From the NCBI RefSeq assembly GCF_046530675.1, contig NZ_CP172558.1, positions 186,001-250,000 on the forward strand: a stretch of 64,000 nt of DNA. The letters run 5' to 3'. Made by a program: the position numbers and the translations under genes. The stretch comes from Chitinibacter sp046530675. GTDB taxonomy: Bacteria; Pseudomonadota; Gammaproteobacteria; Burkholderiales; Chitinibacteraceae. This document shows, piece after piece, positions 51,519 through 59,378 of the stretch. Below the pieces are notes generated by a model. It did no database searches. It saw only the letters and a list, made by a program, of their open reading frames with translations, and had not been told where the DNA came from. The first letter of the stretch is position 1. Each line of letters begins with the position of its first letter.

Positions 51519-52973
51519 ATGAATCGCAAAGTTATCGCCGCCAGCGCAGCAGGCCTTGTTCTGCTGGGTGCTGCTTATCTGGGTGGCAGCCAGTATGCTG
51601 GGCAAGCCGTTGAAAAAACCATGCTCAAACAGCACGAATGGATCAGCAAACTGCCCTATTTCATTGTCAAATCACACAGCTATCAGCGTGGCTGGCTCAG
51701 CTCGACTGAAGTGACGACGCTGCAAGTCAACCCCGAGCTATACCGTTTTCTGATTGAAAAAGAAGGCGAAACGCTGCCGACTTTTGAAGTCACTTACACT
51801 AATCACATCCAGCACGGCCCCTTGCCACTGCTCACCCGGCTGAATCCCATTCCGTACAAAGCCGTGGTGACGACCGAATTCAAATACTCGGCAGAAACAG
51901 AAAAATTTCTGGCCAAATTTTTCGGCGAACAAAAACCGATCAGCATCGAAAACCGCATTTCGTTTAACGATGATGGCGTAATGAAAATCAGCGTCCCGAG
52001 TTTTGATTACGAAGAAGCACTGTCGGGCGTCAAAGCCAAATGGCAGGGACTGGACGCTACATTGTCTTACGGTGGTGATTTCAACCGCATGCAGTTTAAC
52101 GCCGACGTGCCCGGCCTTTCTGGCGAGGCTAAGGAAAAAGGCTCGTTTGCGCTGCAAGGGCTGAGCATCCGGCTGAACCAGAGCAAAGGCATCAACGGCA
52201 TCATGATCGGCAGCAACACGGCGAAAATCGCGCAGTTTGCTTTCGATATGCGCGAAGGTAATCCGCTCAAACTCAAGCTGGAAAACCTCGTTTATCAAGG
52301 TAAAGTTGACGAGCAAGGCGACTTCATCAACGGCAGCGCACAAATCGATCTGACCAAACTCATCCTGAACGACAAACCTTACGGCCCGGCCGTGATGATT
52401 GCGCAAGCCAACCATTTGCACGGCAAAACGCTGGCCAAAATCAGCGACGAAGTCACGCTGCTGCAAAAACAGAAACTGAGCCGCGAACAACTGACCGAAG
52501 CGCTGGGCAAACTGGCCAAAGAGCAAGGTCTGCCGCTGCTGCAAAACGACCCAGAATTTGCAATCAAGAAACTCGAAGTCAAACTGCCTGACGGCAAAAT
52601 CCATTTCTCCGGCTCGGTCGGTCTGAAAGGCTTTGTCGAAGCCGACCTCGAAAAACCCGTTGATCTGGTCAACAAACTCGACGCGCAAGCCGATTTTGCC
52701 GTACCACGCAAAGTCGTCGAAACGCTGGTGATGTGGCAGGCGCGCAATATGTTCAGCGGAATCGGTAGCAGCGAAGGAGGCCAAGTCAATCACGACGACA
52801 TTGACTTTCTCGCCAGCCAGTTTGTCGAAGGCCAGATCAACAAGCTCGCCGACCAGAACCTGATCCGCGTCAACGGCGATCTGCTGTCGGCCAAAGCCTC
52901 ATTGAAAGGCGGCAAGTTCATCCTGAACGACATTGCCGTACCGCTGCCGTGGGATCAGCCTGCGGCTGAGTAA
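51519..52973 (+). CDS. DUF945 (YdgA-like) family protein
   Basis: 484 residues from ATG 51519 (MNRKVIAASAAG). A signal anchor (about 4-22) is followed by a large beta-rich domain exposed to the periplasm. Family marks are the QPGWFSST-like block (here SHSYQRGWLSSTEVTTL), the NHIQHGPLPLL motif, and repeated amphipathic strands to the end. Members are envelope proteins of unknown function. Two other in-frame ATGs lie at 51495 and 51507; the chosen one has AAGG upstream and fits the family. Confidence 0.85.
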   Translation: MNRKVIAASAAGLVLLGAAYLGGSQYAGQAVEKTMLKQHEWISKLPYFIVKSHSYQRGWLSSTEVTTLQVNPELYRFLIEKEGETLPTFEVTYTNHIQHGPLPLLTRLNPIPYKAVVTTEFKYSAETEKFLAKFFGEQKPISIENRISFNDDGVMKISVPSFDYEEALSGVKAKWQGLDATLSYGGDFNRMQFNADVPGLSGEAKEKGSFALQGLSIRLNQSKGINGIMIGSNTAKIAQFAFDMREGNPLKLKLENLVYQGKVDEQGDFINGSAQIDLTKLILNDKPYGPAVMIAQANHLHGKTLAKISDEVTLLQKQKLSREQLTEALGKLAKEQGLPLLQNDPEFAIKKLEVKLPDGKIHFSGSVGLKGFVEADLEKPVDLVNKLDAQADFAVPRKVVETLVMWQARNMFSGIGSSEGGQVNHDDIDFLASQFVEGQINKLADQNLIRVNGDLLSAKASLKGGKFILNDIAVPLPWDQPAAE

Positions 52974-52994
52974 ATAATTTATGTTTGAAAAAAT

Positions 52995-53023
52995 AAAACC
53001 CGCTGATGGCGGGTTTTATTTTG
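52995..53023 (+). terminator. Terminator after the DUF945 gene
   Basis: AAAACCCGC (52995-53003) and GCGGGTTTT (53009-53017) with TTATTTT following. Confidence 0.85.
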
Positions 53024-53066
53024 GCGGATCTCGACCCAAAGCGGCCCAGGATTGCACCGAAAAAAC

Positions 53067-53777
53067 TCAACGAGTTTCTCTCTGGACAATGCCGAGAACG
53101 CGTTCGATTTCAGCAAGCGTGGTCACAAACCATTCAGTGCCCGGCGCCTCAGACTTCCATTGCCCAGATAGCTTAAGTAGATTCTGTATAGTGCGCTCCG
53201 TTAGCGATACTTTTTGCACTTGCCAAGACTTAAGAATTTTTGGCGGACTAAAAATGGCTGAACCTTTGCATTGGTCGGCGACACGCTCCTCAACATCACG
53301 GATGGTCATGCCAATCTTGATCGGAAATGGTTCGTTCTTGATTAGCTCAGGGAAAGTGAAGGCATAAATCCAACCATCTGTTGCTGGTCCGGTTTCTTCC
53401 GCAATTTCCTCGTCAATTCCATCTTCATTTCCTAGTCCCGTTGGCTCACCGCTTGGCATGCGATACCAACCACGCTCAACAAACTCGATAACATTGTTCT
53501 CCCTGCCAACGAACCGAACGTACCAGCGTATGGAGTCAAAAACAGATTCTGGGTTTCCGTTCGGCCTTAAATACGTTGCCTGTTGTTCGTCTTGCGTCAA
53601 ATATTCATTTGTTATTGCCTGAATCATTGGGGACAACTGAAACGGCTGGCCGCTCTTGAACTCATCGCTTTCCGTAATACGTGGAAGCACCAAATACCGT
53701 GAGAATCGGTAGCTAAATCGACTTGATACCGTGTAATCCAACGGTCCAGTCGTTGTCTCAATCGGTTGAAGTGGCAT
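53067..53777 (-). CDS. GIY-YIG-like (T5orf172/MUG113-type) domain protein
   Basis: 236 residues, not a housekeeping family. The C-terminal half (about 135-236) reads GWIYAFTFPELIKNEPFPIKIGMT-RDVEERVADQC, then LKSWQV, E-R-IQNLL and APGTEWFVT. This fits the T5orf172 branch of GIY-YIG nucleases: IYAF and KIG for the two signature strands, a conserved Arg and Glu, and the terminal EWF. The N-terminal half (about 1-130) is of unknown fold with an acidic linker (DEEIAEETGP). GGAG precedes ATG 53777. Phages and defence loci often carry such domains, but no partner gene is visible. Confidence 0.6.
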   Translation of the reverse strand: MPLQPIETTTGPLDYTVSSRFSYRFSRYLVLPRITESDEFKSGQPFQLSPMIQAITNEYLTQDEQQATYLRPNGNPESVFDSIRWYVRFVGRENNVIEFVERGWYRMPSGEPTGLGNEDGIDEEIAEETGPATDGWIYAFTFPELIKNEPFPIKIGMTIRDVEERVADQCKGSAIFSPPKILKSWQVQKVSLTERTIQNLLKLSGQWKSEAPGTEWFVTTLAEIERVLGIVQRETR

Positions 53778-54028
53778 TTGGAACTACTCCTTCACTGTAT
53801 GGGGCGAAATGCCAATTATGCTTACGTCCACGGAAAAATTGCATCAACCATGTGGAGTCTCTACTTCTGGCCGGCAACTGCCAGTGACTTATTTTCAATG
53901 ATTTTGTGTGCCGGCGGCACGATATTTTCAATGCGTGTTCCGCCACGCAGACAGCATGGCGGTATTGCGACCTTCAAGCCCCGGGGTGAGGTCGGCGCTA
54001 GCACCCCAACCCCAGACCAATAACCTAT

Positions 54029-54077
54029 GGGTATGTCGCCACGGAACAATACTCTAGCTGGCTGCATTAAAATACCA
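54029..54077. repeat. 49-bp bipartite inverted repeat, one mismatch
   Basis: GGGTAT (54029-54034) and ATACCA (54072-54077) at the standard spacing; the last pair is mismatched. It lies in the 53778-54105 gap, where I see no gene. Confidence 0.6.
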
Positions 54078-54105
54078 CGGCAGGTATGCACTAAGTAGCT
54101 GGCAA

Positions 54106-54300
54106 TTACTTAGTCGCTTCGTCGATTTGTTTTTGCTGATCTGCCGCCTGCTGCTGCACTTCACTGCCCACCTCTTTGGCTTTGTCGAGCGCGGCGCGGG
54201 CGGGTTCGGCTATTTTTGGTCCGGTGTACGGCTCGTCTTTCTGTCCGCAAGCGGCCAGACCGAGGCTTAAAATGGCGATGGCGACGCAAGTTTTGTTCAC
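54106..54300 (-). CDS. Small lipoprotein
   Basis: 64 residues from GTG 54300, with GAGG 8 nt upstream. The signal peptide ends in a lipobox (LSLGLAAC, Cys about 20), so the mature protein is lipidated. The rest is a short linker (GQKDEPYTGPKIAEPARAAL) and a Q/A-rich helix (AKEVGSEVQQQAADQQKQIDEATK). It has no second Asp, which favours outer-membrane sorting. Function unknown. Confidence 0.75.
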   Translation of the reverse strand: MNKTCVAIAILSLGLAACGQKDEPYTGPKIAEPARAALDKAKEVGSEVQQQAADQQKQIDEATK

Positions 54301-54345
54301 TGGAAAGTCCTCATCGAAACAGTTTATTTTCATCTTCAAAATGCA

Positions 54346-54394
54346 GGGTATAACCACCAAAACCGGGCTATTCAATAGCCACAAAGCAATACCC
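54346..54394. repeat. 49-bp bipartite inverted repeat, perfect arms
   Basis: GGGTAT (54346-54351) and ATACCC (54389-54394). An inner 7-bp stem, GGCTATT and AATAGCC, surrounds one base. Read on the minus strand it starts on the last base of the mnmA stop codon TAG. Confidence 0.88.
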
Positions 54395-55461
54395 TACTGA
54401 ATAATTCCACCACCCAGGCAAACTTCGTCTTTGTACAAGACCATCGATTGCCCCGGCGTCACCGCCCACTGCGGCTCGTCGAACACCAGTTGCACGCCGC
54501 CTTCAATGTGAGTCAACGTGCATGCGCTGTCTTGCTGGCGGTAGCGGGTTTTGGCGGTGTAGCGACCTTCCGCTGGCGTTTCGCCCAGGATCCACGAGCA
54601 GTCTTTGGCGATGAGCAGCGGATTGAGCAGCAAGGGATGATCGTGCCCTTGCACGACGATCAGCTCGTTCTTTTCCATGTCCTTGCCTGCAACAAACCAC
54701 GGCTCGACGCTGCCTTTGGTGCCGCCGATGCCCAGCCCCTGACGCTGGCCTAGCGTGTAATACATCAAGCCCTGATGCTCGCCCATGACTTTACCTTCGG
54801 GCGTGACCATCGCGCCCGGTTTTTTCGGCAGGTAGCGATTCAAAAACTCGCGGAATGGGCGCTCGCCGATAAAGCAGATACCGGTTGAATCTTTTTTCTT
54901 CGCATTCGGTAAATCAATCTTTTCGGCAATCACGCGCACTTCGGATTTGAGCAAATCACCGAGCGGGAAAACCGCGTGCGAGATTTGTTCCTGGCTTAAG
55001 CGATACAGGAAATAAGTCTGATCTTTGCTTTGATCCGCTGCACGCAGCATTTCGGTACGGCCATCTTCCCGCAAACGTGTTTTAGCGTAATGCCCGGTGG
55101 CGAGTTTGACGCCGCCGAGTTTGATTGCGTATTCAAGGAAAGACTTAAACTTGATTTCGCTATTGCACAGAATATCGGGATTCGGCGTGCGGCCGGCCGA
55201 GTATTCGGTCAGAAAATGGCTGAAAACGCGGTCTTTATACTCAGTGGCAAAATTGACCAGCTCAATATCGATGCCGAGCAAATCCGCAACGGCAATCGCG
55301 TCCATCGAGTCTTCTTTGATCGAGCAATACTCGTCGTTATTGTCGTCTTCCCAGTTCTGCATGAAAACGCCGTGCACTTCATAGCCCTGCTCTTTGAGCA
55401 AATGTGCGGTAACGGATGAATCAACGCCGCCGGAGAGGCCAACTACAATTTTGCTACTCAT
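54394..55461 (-). CDS. mnmA: tRNA-specific 2-thiouridylase MnmA
   Basis: Thiolates the wobble uridine of Lys, Glu and Gln tRNAs. From ATG 55461 it is 355 residues: PP-loop VGLSGGVDSSVTAHLL, the catalytic Cys pair (in TPNPDILCNSEIKF and STGICFIGERPF) and the terminal YKDEVCLGGGII. Its start overlaps the nudJ stop by 8 nt. ATG 55473 would add four residues. Confidence 0.96.
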   Translation of the reverse strand: MSSKIVVGLSGGVDSSVTAHLLKEQGYEVHGVFMQNWEDDNNDEYCSIKEDSMDAIAVADLLGIDIELVNFATEYKDRVFSHFLTEYSAGRTPNPDILCNSEIKFKSFLEYAIKLGGVKLATGHYAKTRLREDGRTEMLRAADQSKDQTYFLYRLSQEQISHAVFPLGDLLKSEVRVIAEKIDLPNAKKKDSTGICFIGERPFREFLNRYLPKKPGAMVTPEGKVMGEHQGLMYYTLGQRQGLGIGGTKGSVEPWFVAGKDMEKNELIVVQGHDHPLLLNPLLIAKDCSWILGETPAEGRYTAKTRYRQQDSACTLTHIEGGVQLVFDEPQWAVTPGQSMVLYKDEVCLGGGIIQ

Positions 55462-55939
55462 GAAGCTTTCCATTCAAATCAGTGTTCCCATCAAAATCGC
55501 GGATGATGTCGAGCGGGTAACGTCGCCCCGCCAGATAATCATCAATACAAGCCAAGAGCAGCGGACTGCGGTGCTGCTCGCTTCGCGCCACCAGCTCGTC
55601 ACGCGTCAGCCACACCGCCGCTTCAATGCCTTCGTCGGCCAGCCCCAATTGGCGCTCGGCATCATGCTCGCCTAGCTCACCACAAAAGGCATAGCGCAGA
55701 TAGGTCAGATCCGTGCCCGGCACGGTCCACTGATAAATGCCGACCAAGGCGCTTGGCTCAAAATGGTAGGCGGTTTCTTCCAGCGTTTCGCGCCGGCAGG
55801 CGGCGATGATAGCTTCGTTGGCATCGACATGACCGGCGGGCTGATTGAGTTTGAGCTGACCTTGAATGCGCTCTTCAACAATCAAAAAGCGTCCGTCACG
55901 CTCGATCACGGCGGCAACGGTGGTATTGGGTTTCCACAT
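55454..55939 (-). CDS. nudJ: NUDIX hydrolase (NudJ-like phosphatase)
   Basis: 161 residues with a complete Nudix box: G-x5-E-x7-RE-x2-EE in AGHVDANEAIIAACRRETLEETAY. N-terminal MWKPNTTVAAVIERDGRFLIVEE matches NudJ, which hydrolyses thiamine and nucleoside diphosphates. It is next to mnmA, as in many beta- and gammaproteobacteria. Confidence 0.9.
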   Translation of the reverse strand: MWKPNTTVAAVIERDGRFLIVEERIQGQLKLNQPAGHVDANEAIIAACRRETLEETAYHFEPSALVGIYQWTVPGTDLTYLRYAFCGELGEHDAERQLGLADEGIEAAVWLTRDELVARSEQHRSPLLLACIDDYLAGRRYPLDIIRDFDGNTDLNGKLHE

Positions 55940-56085
55940 AATGACTTCCAGATTAATCGGATAATTTTACCTGATCGCGCCCCAAAAAACCCGTTCACAC
56001 TGGTGATTGGACTGACGCTTATCGGTTCAGCAAGGCTTACGAACGATATCCATTGCTTATTTTTTCAGCACAGTGCTAAAGTGAA

Positions 56086-56254
56086 TCCGTTGCCCCGACA
56101 TGGGGTCGGGGCGACACGTACGGTTGTGCAAACAGGCTGGCACCGATGTGTCGGCGAGGCAGGAGACGACACTCCTGCAACGAGCTGCCCGAAAGGGGCA
56201 GCACCTGTCAGCAAAATCAGCGACGTAGATAGTGAAACCTTCAAGGAGTTCGCC
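56086..56254 (+). promoter_or_regulatory. Highly structured leader before a 47-residue gene
   Basis: Four hairpins follow one another: GCCCCGAC with GTCGGGGC (8 bp), CCGA with TCGG (4 bp), GCAGGAG with CTCCTGC (7 bp) and GCTGCCC with GGGCAGC (7 bp, GAAA-type loop). AAGGAG and the ATG at 56255 come next. A possible -35 (TTGCTT) lies near 56055. The array matches no riboswitch class I know. It could be a cis-regulatory RNA or part of a longer RNA. Confidence 0.55.
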
Positions 56255-56398
56255 ATGCGATTCAACTTCATGGAAGGCTTAGCGAGTACGGTCAACGATG
56301 CGTTGATGAACTTGTTCCGGGCCTTTAAAAACCCTCTCAAACTGGATCACGAAGACGCGAGAAATCTCGCACTCGAGAACGCAGAACCATTTCGGTAG
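56255..56398 (+). CDS. 47-residue amphipathic protein
   Basis: Begins MRFNFMEGLASTVNDALMN, continues LFRAFKNPLKLDHEDARNL and ends ALENAEPFR. The start has AAGGAG 7 nt upstream. The N-terminal half could form an amphipathic helix that lies on a membrane; the C-terminal half is charged. No family recognised. It sits alone on the plus strand between nudJ and a TPR gene. It has a long structured leader and its own terminator, so it is a single-gene unit with an oversized 5' region. Confidence 0.65.
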   Translation: MRFNFMEGLASTVNDALMNLFRAFKNPLKLDHEDARNLALENAEPFR

Positions 56399-56431
56399 CT
56401 GGGACAAAAAGGCTGAATGATAGATAAAAGC

Positions 56432-56454
56432 ACGGGGCGCAAGCCCCGTTTTTT
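56432..56454 (+). terminator. Terminator after the 47-residue gene
   Basis: ACGGGGC (56432-56438) and GCCCCGT (56443-56449) around GCAA, followed by six T. It overlaps the stop codon of the convergent TPR gene. Confidence 0.88.
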
Positions 56455-57484
56455 ATGCCCGCTGCGAGCCGTCCAAATTGCCCAACTCGGCCAGATATTG
56501 CTGGAGCGTACTCTCGCAGAGTTTCTGGCGTAACTGCTCGGACTCGCGCAAGGCCTTGAGCTCCAGCGCAGAATCTTTCACTTGCTCGGCCCATTTTGCC
56601 TGCTTGATCAGTAAACGCAATTGAATATGGCGCGATCCCGACCCGGCGGCAAAATCAATCGCCGCTTGCAGCTCTTTGAGCGCGCGGGCCAATTGTTGTC
56701 TGGCGGCATAAACATCGGCGCGGATACCGTAAATATTGGCCAAGGTCCAGGTATGGCAAGACTGCAGCGCATACGTCTTTGCTTCGTCCAGATGCACCAG
56801 GCACTCGTCCTGCTTGCCCTGCAGCAACAGCAATTCGGCAATGCGAAACAGGATTTCAGCGATATCGCTTTGGTGCTCCAGCTCTCGCGCCACCAGCAAT
56901 GCCTCCTGATACGCCTGCATCGCCTCGTCATAACGTTCGATCCGGAACAGATTAACGCCCAGATTCATCAGGATATGAAACAAACAATGCCCGCGAGACA
57001 GACTGCGCACACGAGGCTCTGCTTTTTGCAGCAAGGCGGTCGCGGTCAGGCTATCGCCGAGCGCGTCATAAATTTGCGCAATGCCCAACTGAGCCCAGAC
57101 CCACAATTCGATCTCGCCAAGCTGGTCGGCCAACTCAAGGCAATCGATCCAAGCCTGCATCGCGCGTCGGTATTCGGCGCGGGTATACACCGCACGACCG
57201 ATCATATTGAGCAGTTGCGCCTGCTCCAAAAGCGCCTGATAACTGGACGCCAGTTGCGCTGCCTCAGCCAAGCGCTGGATGCTCGCTTCGGGATAACCAT
57301 GCTGATCAATCACCTGACCATACTGCAGTGCAACCACAACAAAGGCCGCATCATCGTGTGCGGCGCGCGCCATCGCCAGTGCTGCTTCGCAGAAATTGAA
57401 TGCCTCGTAACGATCAATCTGAACCAGTTGAAACATGCGTTCCACGGTTTCCTGTTGCTGAGGCAAAATGGCAGGCAGAGTCAT
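56453..57484 (-). CDS. Tetratricopeptide-repeat protein
   Basis: 343 residues from ATG 57484, all helical, with TPR-like repeats throughout (for example RRAMQAWIDCLELADQLGEI, ERYDEAMQAYQEALLVAREL, QLARALKELQAAIDFA). The layout and the C-terminal coiled stretch (LELKALRESEQLRQKL) resemble the sensory half of TPR-GGDEF proteins. It ends without a GGDEF domain. Upstream in-frame GTG and TTG codons could add about 12-20 residues. No partner gene is adjacent. Confidence 0.7.
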   Translation of the reverse strand: MTLPAILPQQQETVERMFQLVQIDRYEAFNFCEAALAMARAAHDDAAFVVVALQYGQVIDQHGYPEASIQRLAEAAQLASSYQALLEQAQLLNMIGRAVYTRAEYRRAMQAWIDCLELADQLGEIELWVWAQLGIAQIYDALGDSLTATALLQKAEPRVRSLSRGHCLFHILMNLGVNLFRIERYDEAMQAYQEALLVARELEHQSDIAEILFRIAELLLLQGKQDECLVHLDEAKTYALQSCHTWTLANIYGIRADVYAARQQLARALKELQAAIDFAAGSGSRHIQLRLLIKQAKWAEQVKDSALELKALRESEQLRQKLCESTLQQYLAELGNLDGSQRA

Positions 57485-57654
57485 TGCGGCTCGGGTCAAA
57501 TCAGTGAGATGCGTCACTATATGCCCAGCCTTGTAAGAATCCAATAGCTGTCAGCAAAAACCTTACAAGCGGTCACGCCGGCGCGATTTGGCCGGATTTC
57601 AAAGCTGACTGAGGCCGCAATGAATCCGCCCTGCAAATAACCACATACCCAGCA

Positions 57655-57703
57655 GGGTATTAATCTGCAAGTACCGCTTACAAACAAAAAGGGCGATATA
57701 CCC
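57655..57703. repeat. 49-bp bipartite inverted repeat, perfect arms
   Basis: GGGTAT (57655-57660) and ATACCC (57698-57703). A further ATACCC (57645-57650) directly before it makes a second hairpin with the left arm. Its right arm is part of the argJ terminator. Confidence 0.85.
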
Positions 57704-57720
57704 ATTAAGGTAGATCGCCC
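57686..57720 (-). terminator. Terminator after argJ
   Basis: On the minus strand GGGCGATCTACC and GGTATATCGCCC form a 12-bp stem with one mismatch, followed by TTTTT (57690-57686). It lies 30 nt past the argJ stop. Confidence 0.82.
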
Positions 57721-57750
57721 CACATTGCTTGTATCAATCAAACATTCTCA

Positions 57751-58992
57751 TCAGCTGCGGTATTCGGCATTGATCTTGACGTAGTCGTAAGAAAAATCGC
57801 AACTCCATACTGTGGCCTTTTGACTACCCCGATTGAGATTGATATTAATCGCGATCTCGGCCTTGTTCATCACCGCCTGCCCCATTTCTTCGCGATATTC
57901 AGGATTACGCCCGCCGTTGATCGCCACCAGCACATCATCCAGACGCACTTCGATGTTATCGACGTCCAGATCGTTAATGCCGGCATAACCAATCGCCGCC
58001 AGAATCCGGCCCAGATTCGGGTCAGACGCGAAGAACGCCGTTTTCACCAGCGGCGAGCGGCCGATTGCGTAGCCAACGGCCTTGCATTCGTCATAGCTTG
58101 CGCCGCCTTCGACGTTGATCGTGATGAACTTGGTCGCACCTTCGCCGTCACGCACAATCGCCTGCGCCAAGAACTGCGACACTTGCAACACCGCTGCGTA
58201 CAGCGCGGCGTAGTCGGCACTGTTCGCGTCAACGATTTCAGCGTTGCCCGCTTGCCCCGTCGCAATCAGAATAAAGCTGTCGTTGGTGCTGGTATCGCCG
58301 TCAACGGTGATGCTGTTAAACGAATAATCAGCGGCGTTTTTCAACATGCTTTGCAGCAAATCCTGACTGATCGCCGCGTCGGTCGCGACGTAGCCGAGCA
58401 TCGTCGCCATATTCGGGTGAATCATCCCCGAGCCTTTGGCGATGCCGGTCACCGTTACCGTTTTGCCGCCGATTTGAACTTGAACGCTAGACGCTTTCGG
58501 CACGATGTCGGTCGTCATGATGCTGCTCGCGGCTTGCGCCCAATTACTCGCCGAAAAATCGGCTTTGGCTTCTGGTAGCGCGGCGATGATTTTGTCAGAT
58601 GGCAACGGCTCCAGAATCACGCCGGTTGAAAACGGCAAGACCTGATTGGTTTCAACGCCAAGTTCAGCCGCCGTTGCGGCGCAAATTGCTTGTGCGCGCT
58701 GCAGACCATCGACGCCTGTACCCGCATTGGCATTACCGGTATTGATCACCAGAGCACGGATTGATTGACCTGTAGACAGATACTGCAGGAGGTATTGCTG
58801 GCAGAGCCGCACCGGCGCCGCGCAAAAGCGGTTCAGTGTAAACACACCAGCGACTTTTGAACCCGGCGCAATGCGGAACAGCGTCACGTCTTTGCGCCCG
58901 ACTTTTTTAATCCCGGCCGAAGCGATACCGATTTCAACACCGGCAACAGGATGCAGGGCGGCGGGGTCAAGCGGGGCGATATTGACGGGCAT
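57751..58992 (-). CDS. argJ: Bifunctional ornithine acetyltransferase/N-acetylglutamate synthase ArgJ
   Basis: Recycles the acetyl group in arginine synthesis. From ATG 58992 it is 413 residues. The autocleavage site with its nucleophilic Thr is in KGSGMIHPNMATMLGY. The later SFNSITVDGDTSTNDS and DPNLGRILAAIGYAG blocks are present. The ATG was chosen on family fit (MPVNIAPLDP); an earlier in-frame codon adds a hydrophobic leader. It complements argC at 4.5-5.6 kb, so the strain uses the cyclic acetyl pathway. Confidence 0.95.
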   Translation of the reverse strand: MPVNIAPLDPAALHPVAGVEIGIASAGIKKVGRKDVTLFRIAPGSKVAGVFTLNRFCAAPVRLCQQYLLQYLSTGQSIRALVINTGNANAGTGVDGLQRAQAICAATAAELGVETNQVLPFSTGVILEPLPSDKIIAALPEAKADFSASNWAQAASSIMTTDIVPKASSVQVQIGGKTVTVTGIAKGSGMIHPNMATMLGYVATDAAISQDLLQSMLKNAADYSFNSITVDGDTSTNDSFILIATGQAGNAEIVDANSADYAALYAAVLQVSQFLAQAIVRDGEGATKFITINVEGGASYDECKAVGYAIGRSPLVKTAFFASDPNLGRILAAIGYAGINDLDVDNIEVRLDDVLVAINGGRNPEYREEMGQAVMNKAEIAININLNRGSQKATVWSCDFSYDYVKINAEYRS

Positions 58993-59105
58993 AATGGCTC
59001 CAGAAGCAGAATAGAGAAACGCTAAATCAGCGGACAAGCGCAATTGTATCGCAAGCACTGTGACGAATTAAGGCTTACCAAGATAAACAGTGCGTTTGCT
59101 ACGAG

Positions 59106-59341
59106 AAACAATCGCCCAGCATCGCGTTAAGAGCGTGCTTTAAAAGTAGCGAGCGCCCGTCACACCGCTTCGGGTGCAGACGGAACGGCGAGGCCGGAGC
59201 GCAGCAAGCGGAATGTACGTTTTGTACATGAGGCTTCGTAACTGTTGGAGCACCACCCGAGCCGTTATCACGGGATGCGCACCCCAAGGGTACTTCCTGC
59301 GGGGCGCAGCACTTTTAAAACACGCTCGTGGGCAATTGTTT
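59106..59341. repeat. MITE-like inverted-repeat element (about 236 bp)
   Basis: AAACAATCGCCCA (59106-59118) mirrors TGGGCAATTGTTT (59329-59341) with one mismatch. GAGCGTGCTTTAAAAGT is mirrored by ACTTTTAAAACACGCTC further in. A small palindrome, ATGTAC-GTTTT-GTACAT, lies in the middle. It carries no gene. Terminal repeats plus an internal palindrome suggest a non-autonomous mobile or palindromic element. Confidence 0.7.
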
Positions 59342-59378
59342 GCTATATCAATTCCCCACACTTTGGCACAATGCCGCT

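Noticed and set aside
53861..54091. Minus-strand open frame between the GIY-YIG gene and the lipoprotein
   Set aside because: No ribosome site or recognisable motif; it crosses a 49-bp repeat copy.
55763..56254. Upstream extension of the 47-residue frame
   Set aside because: It is antisense to nudJ and passes through the structured leader; the AAGGAG-supported ATG at 56255 is far better.
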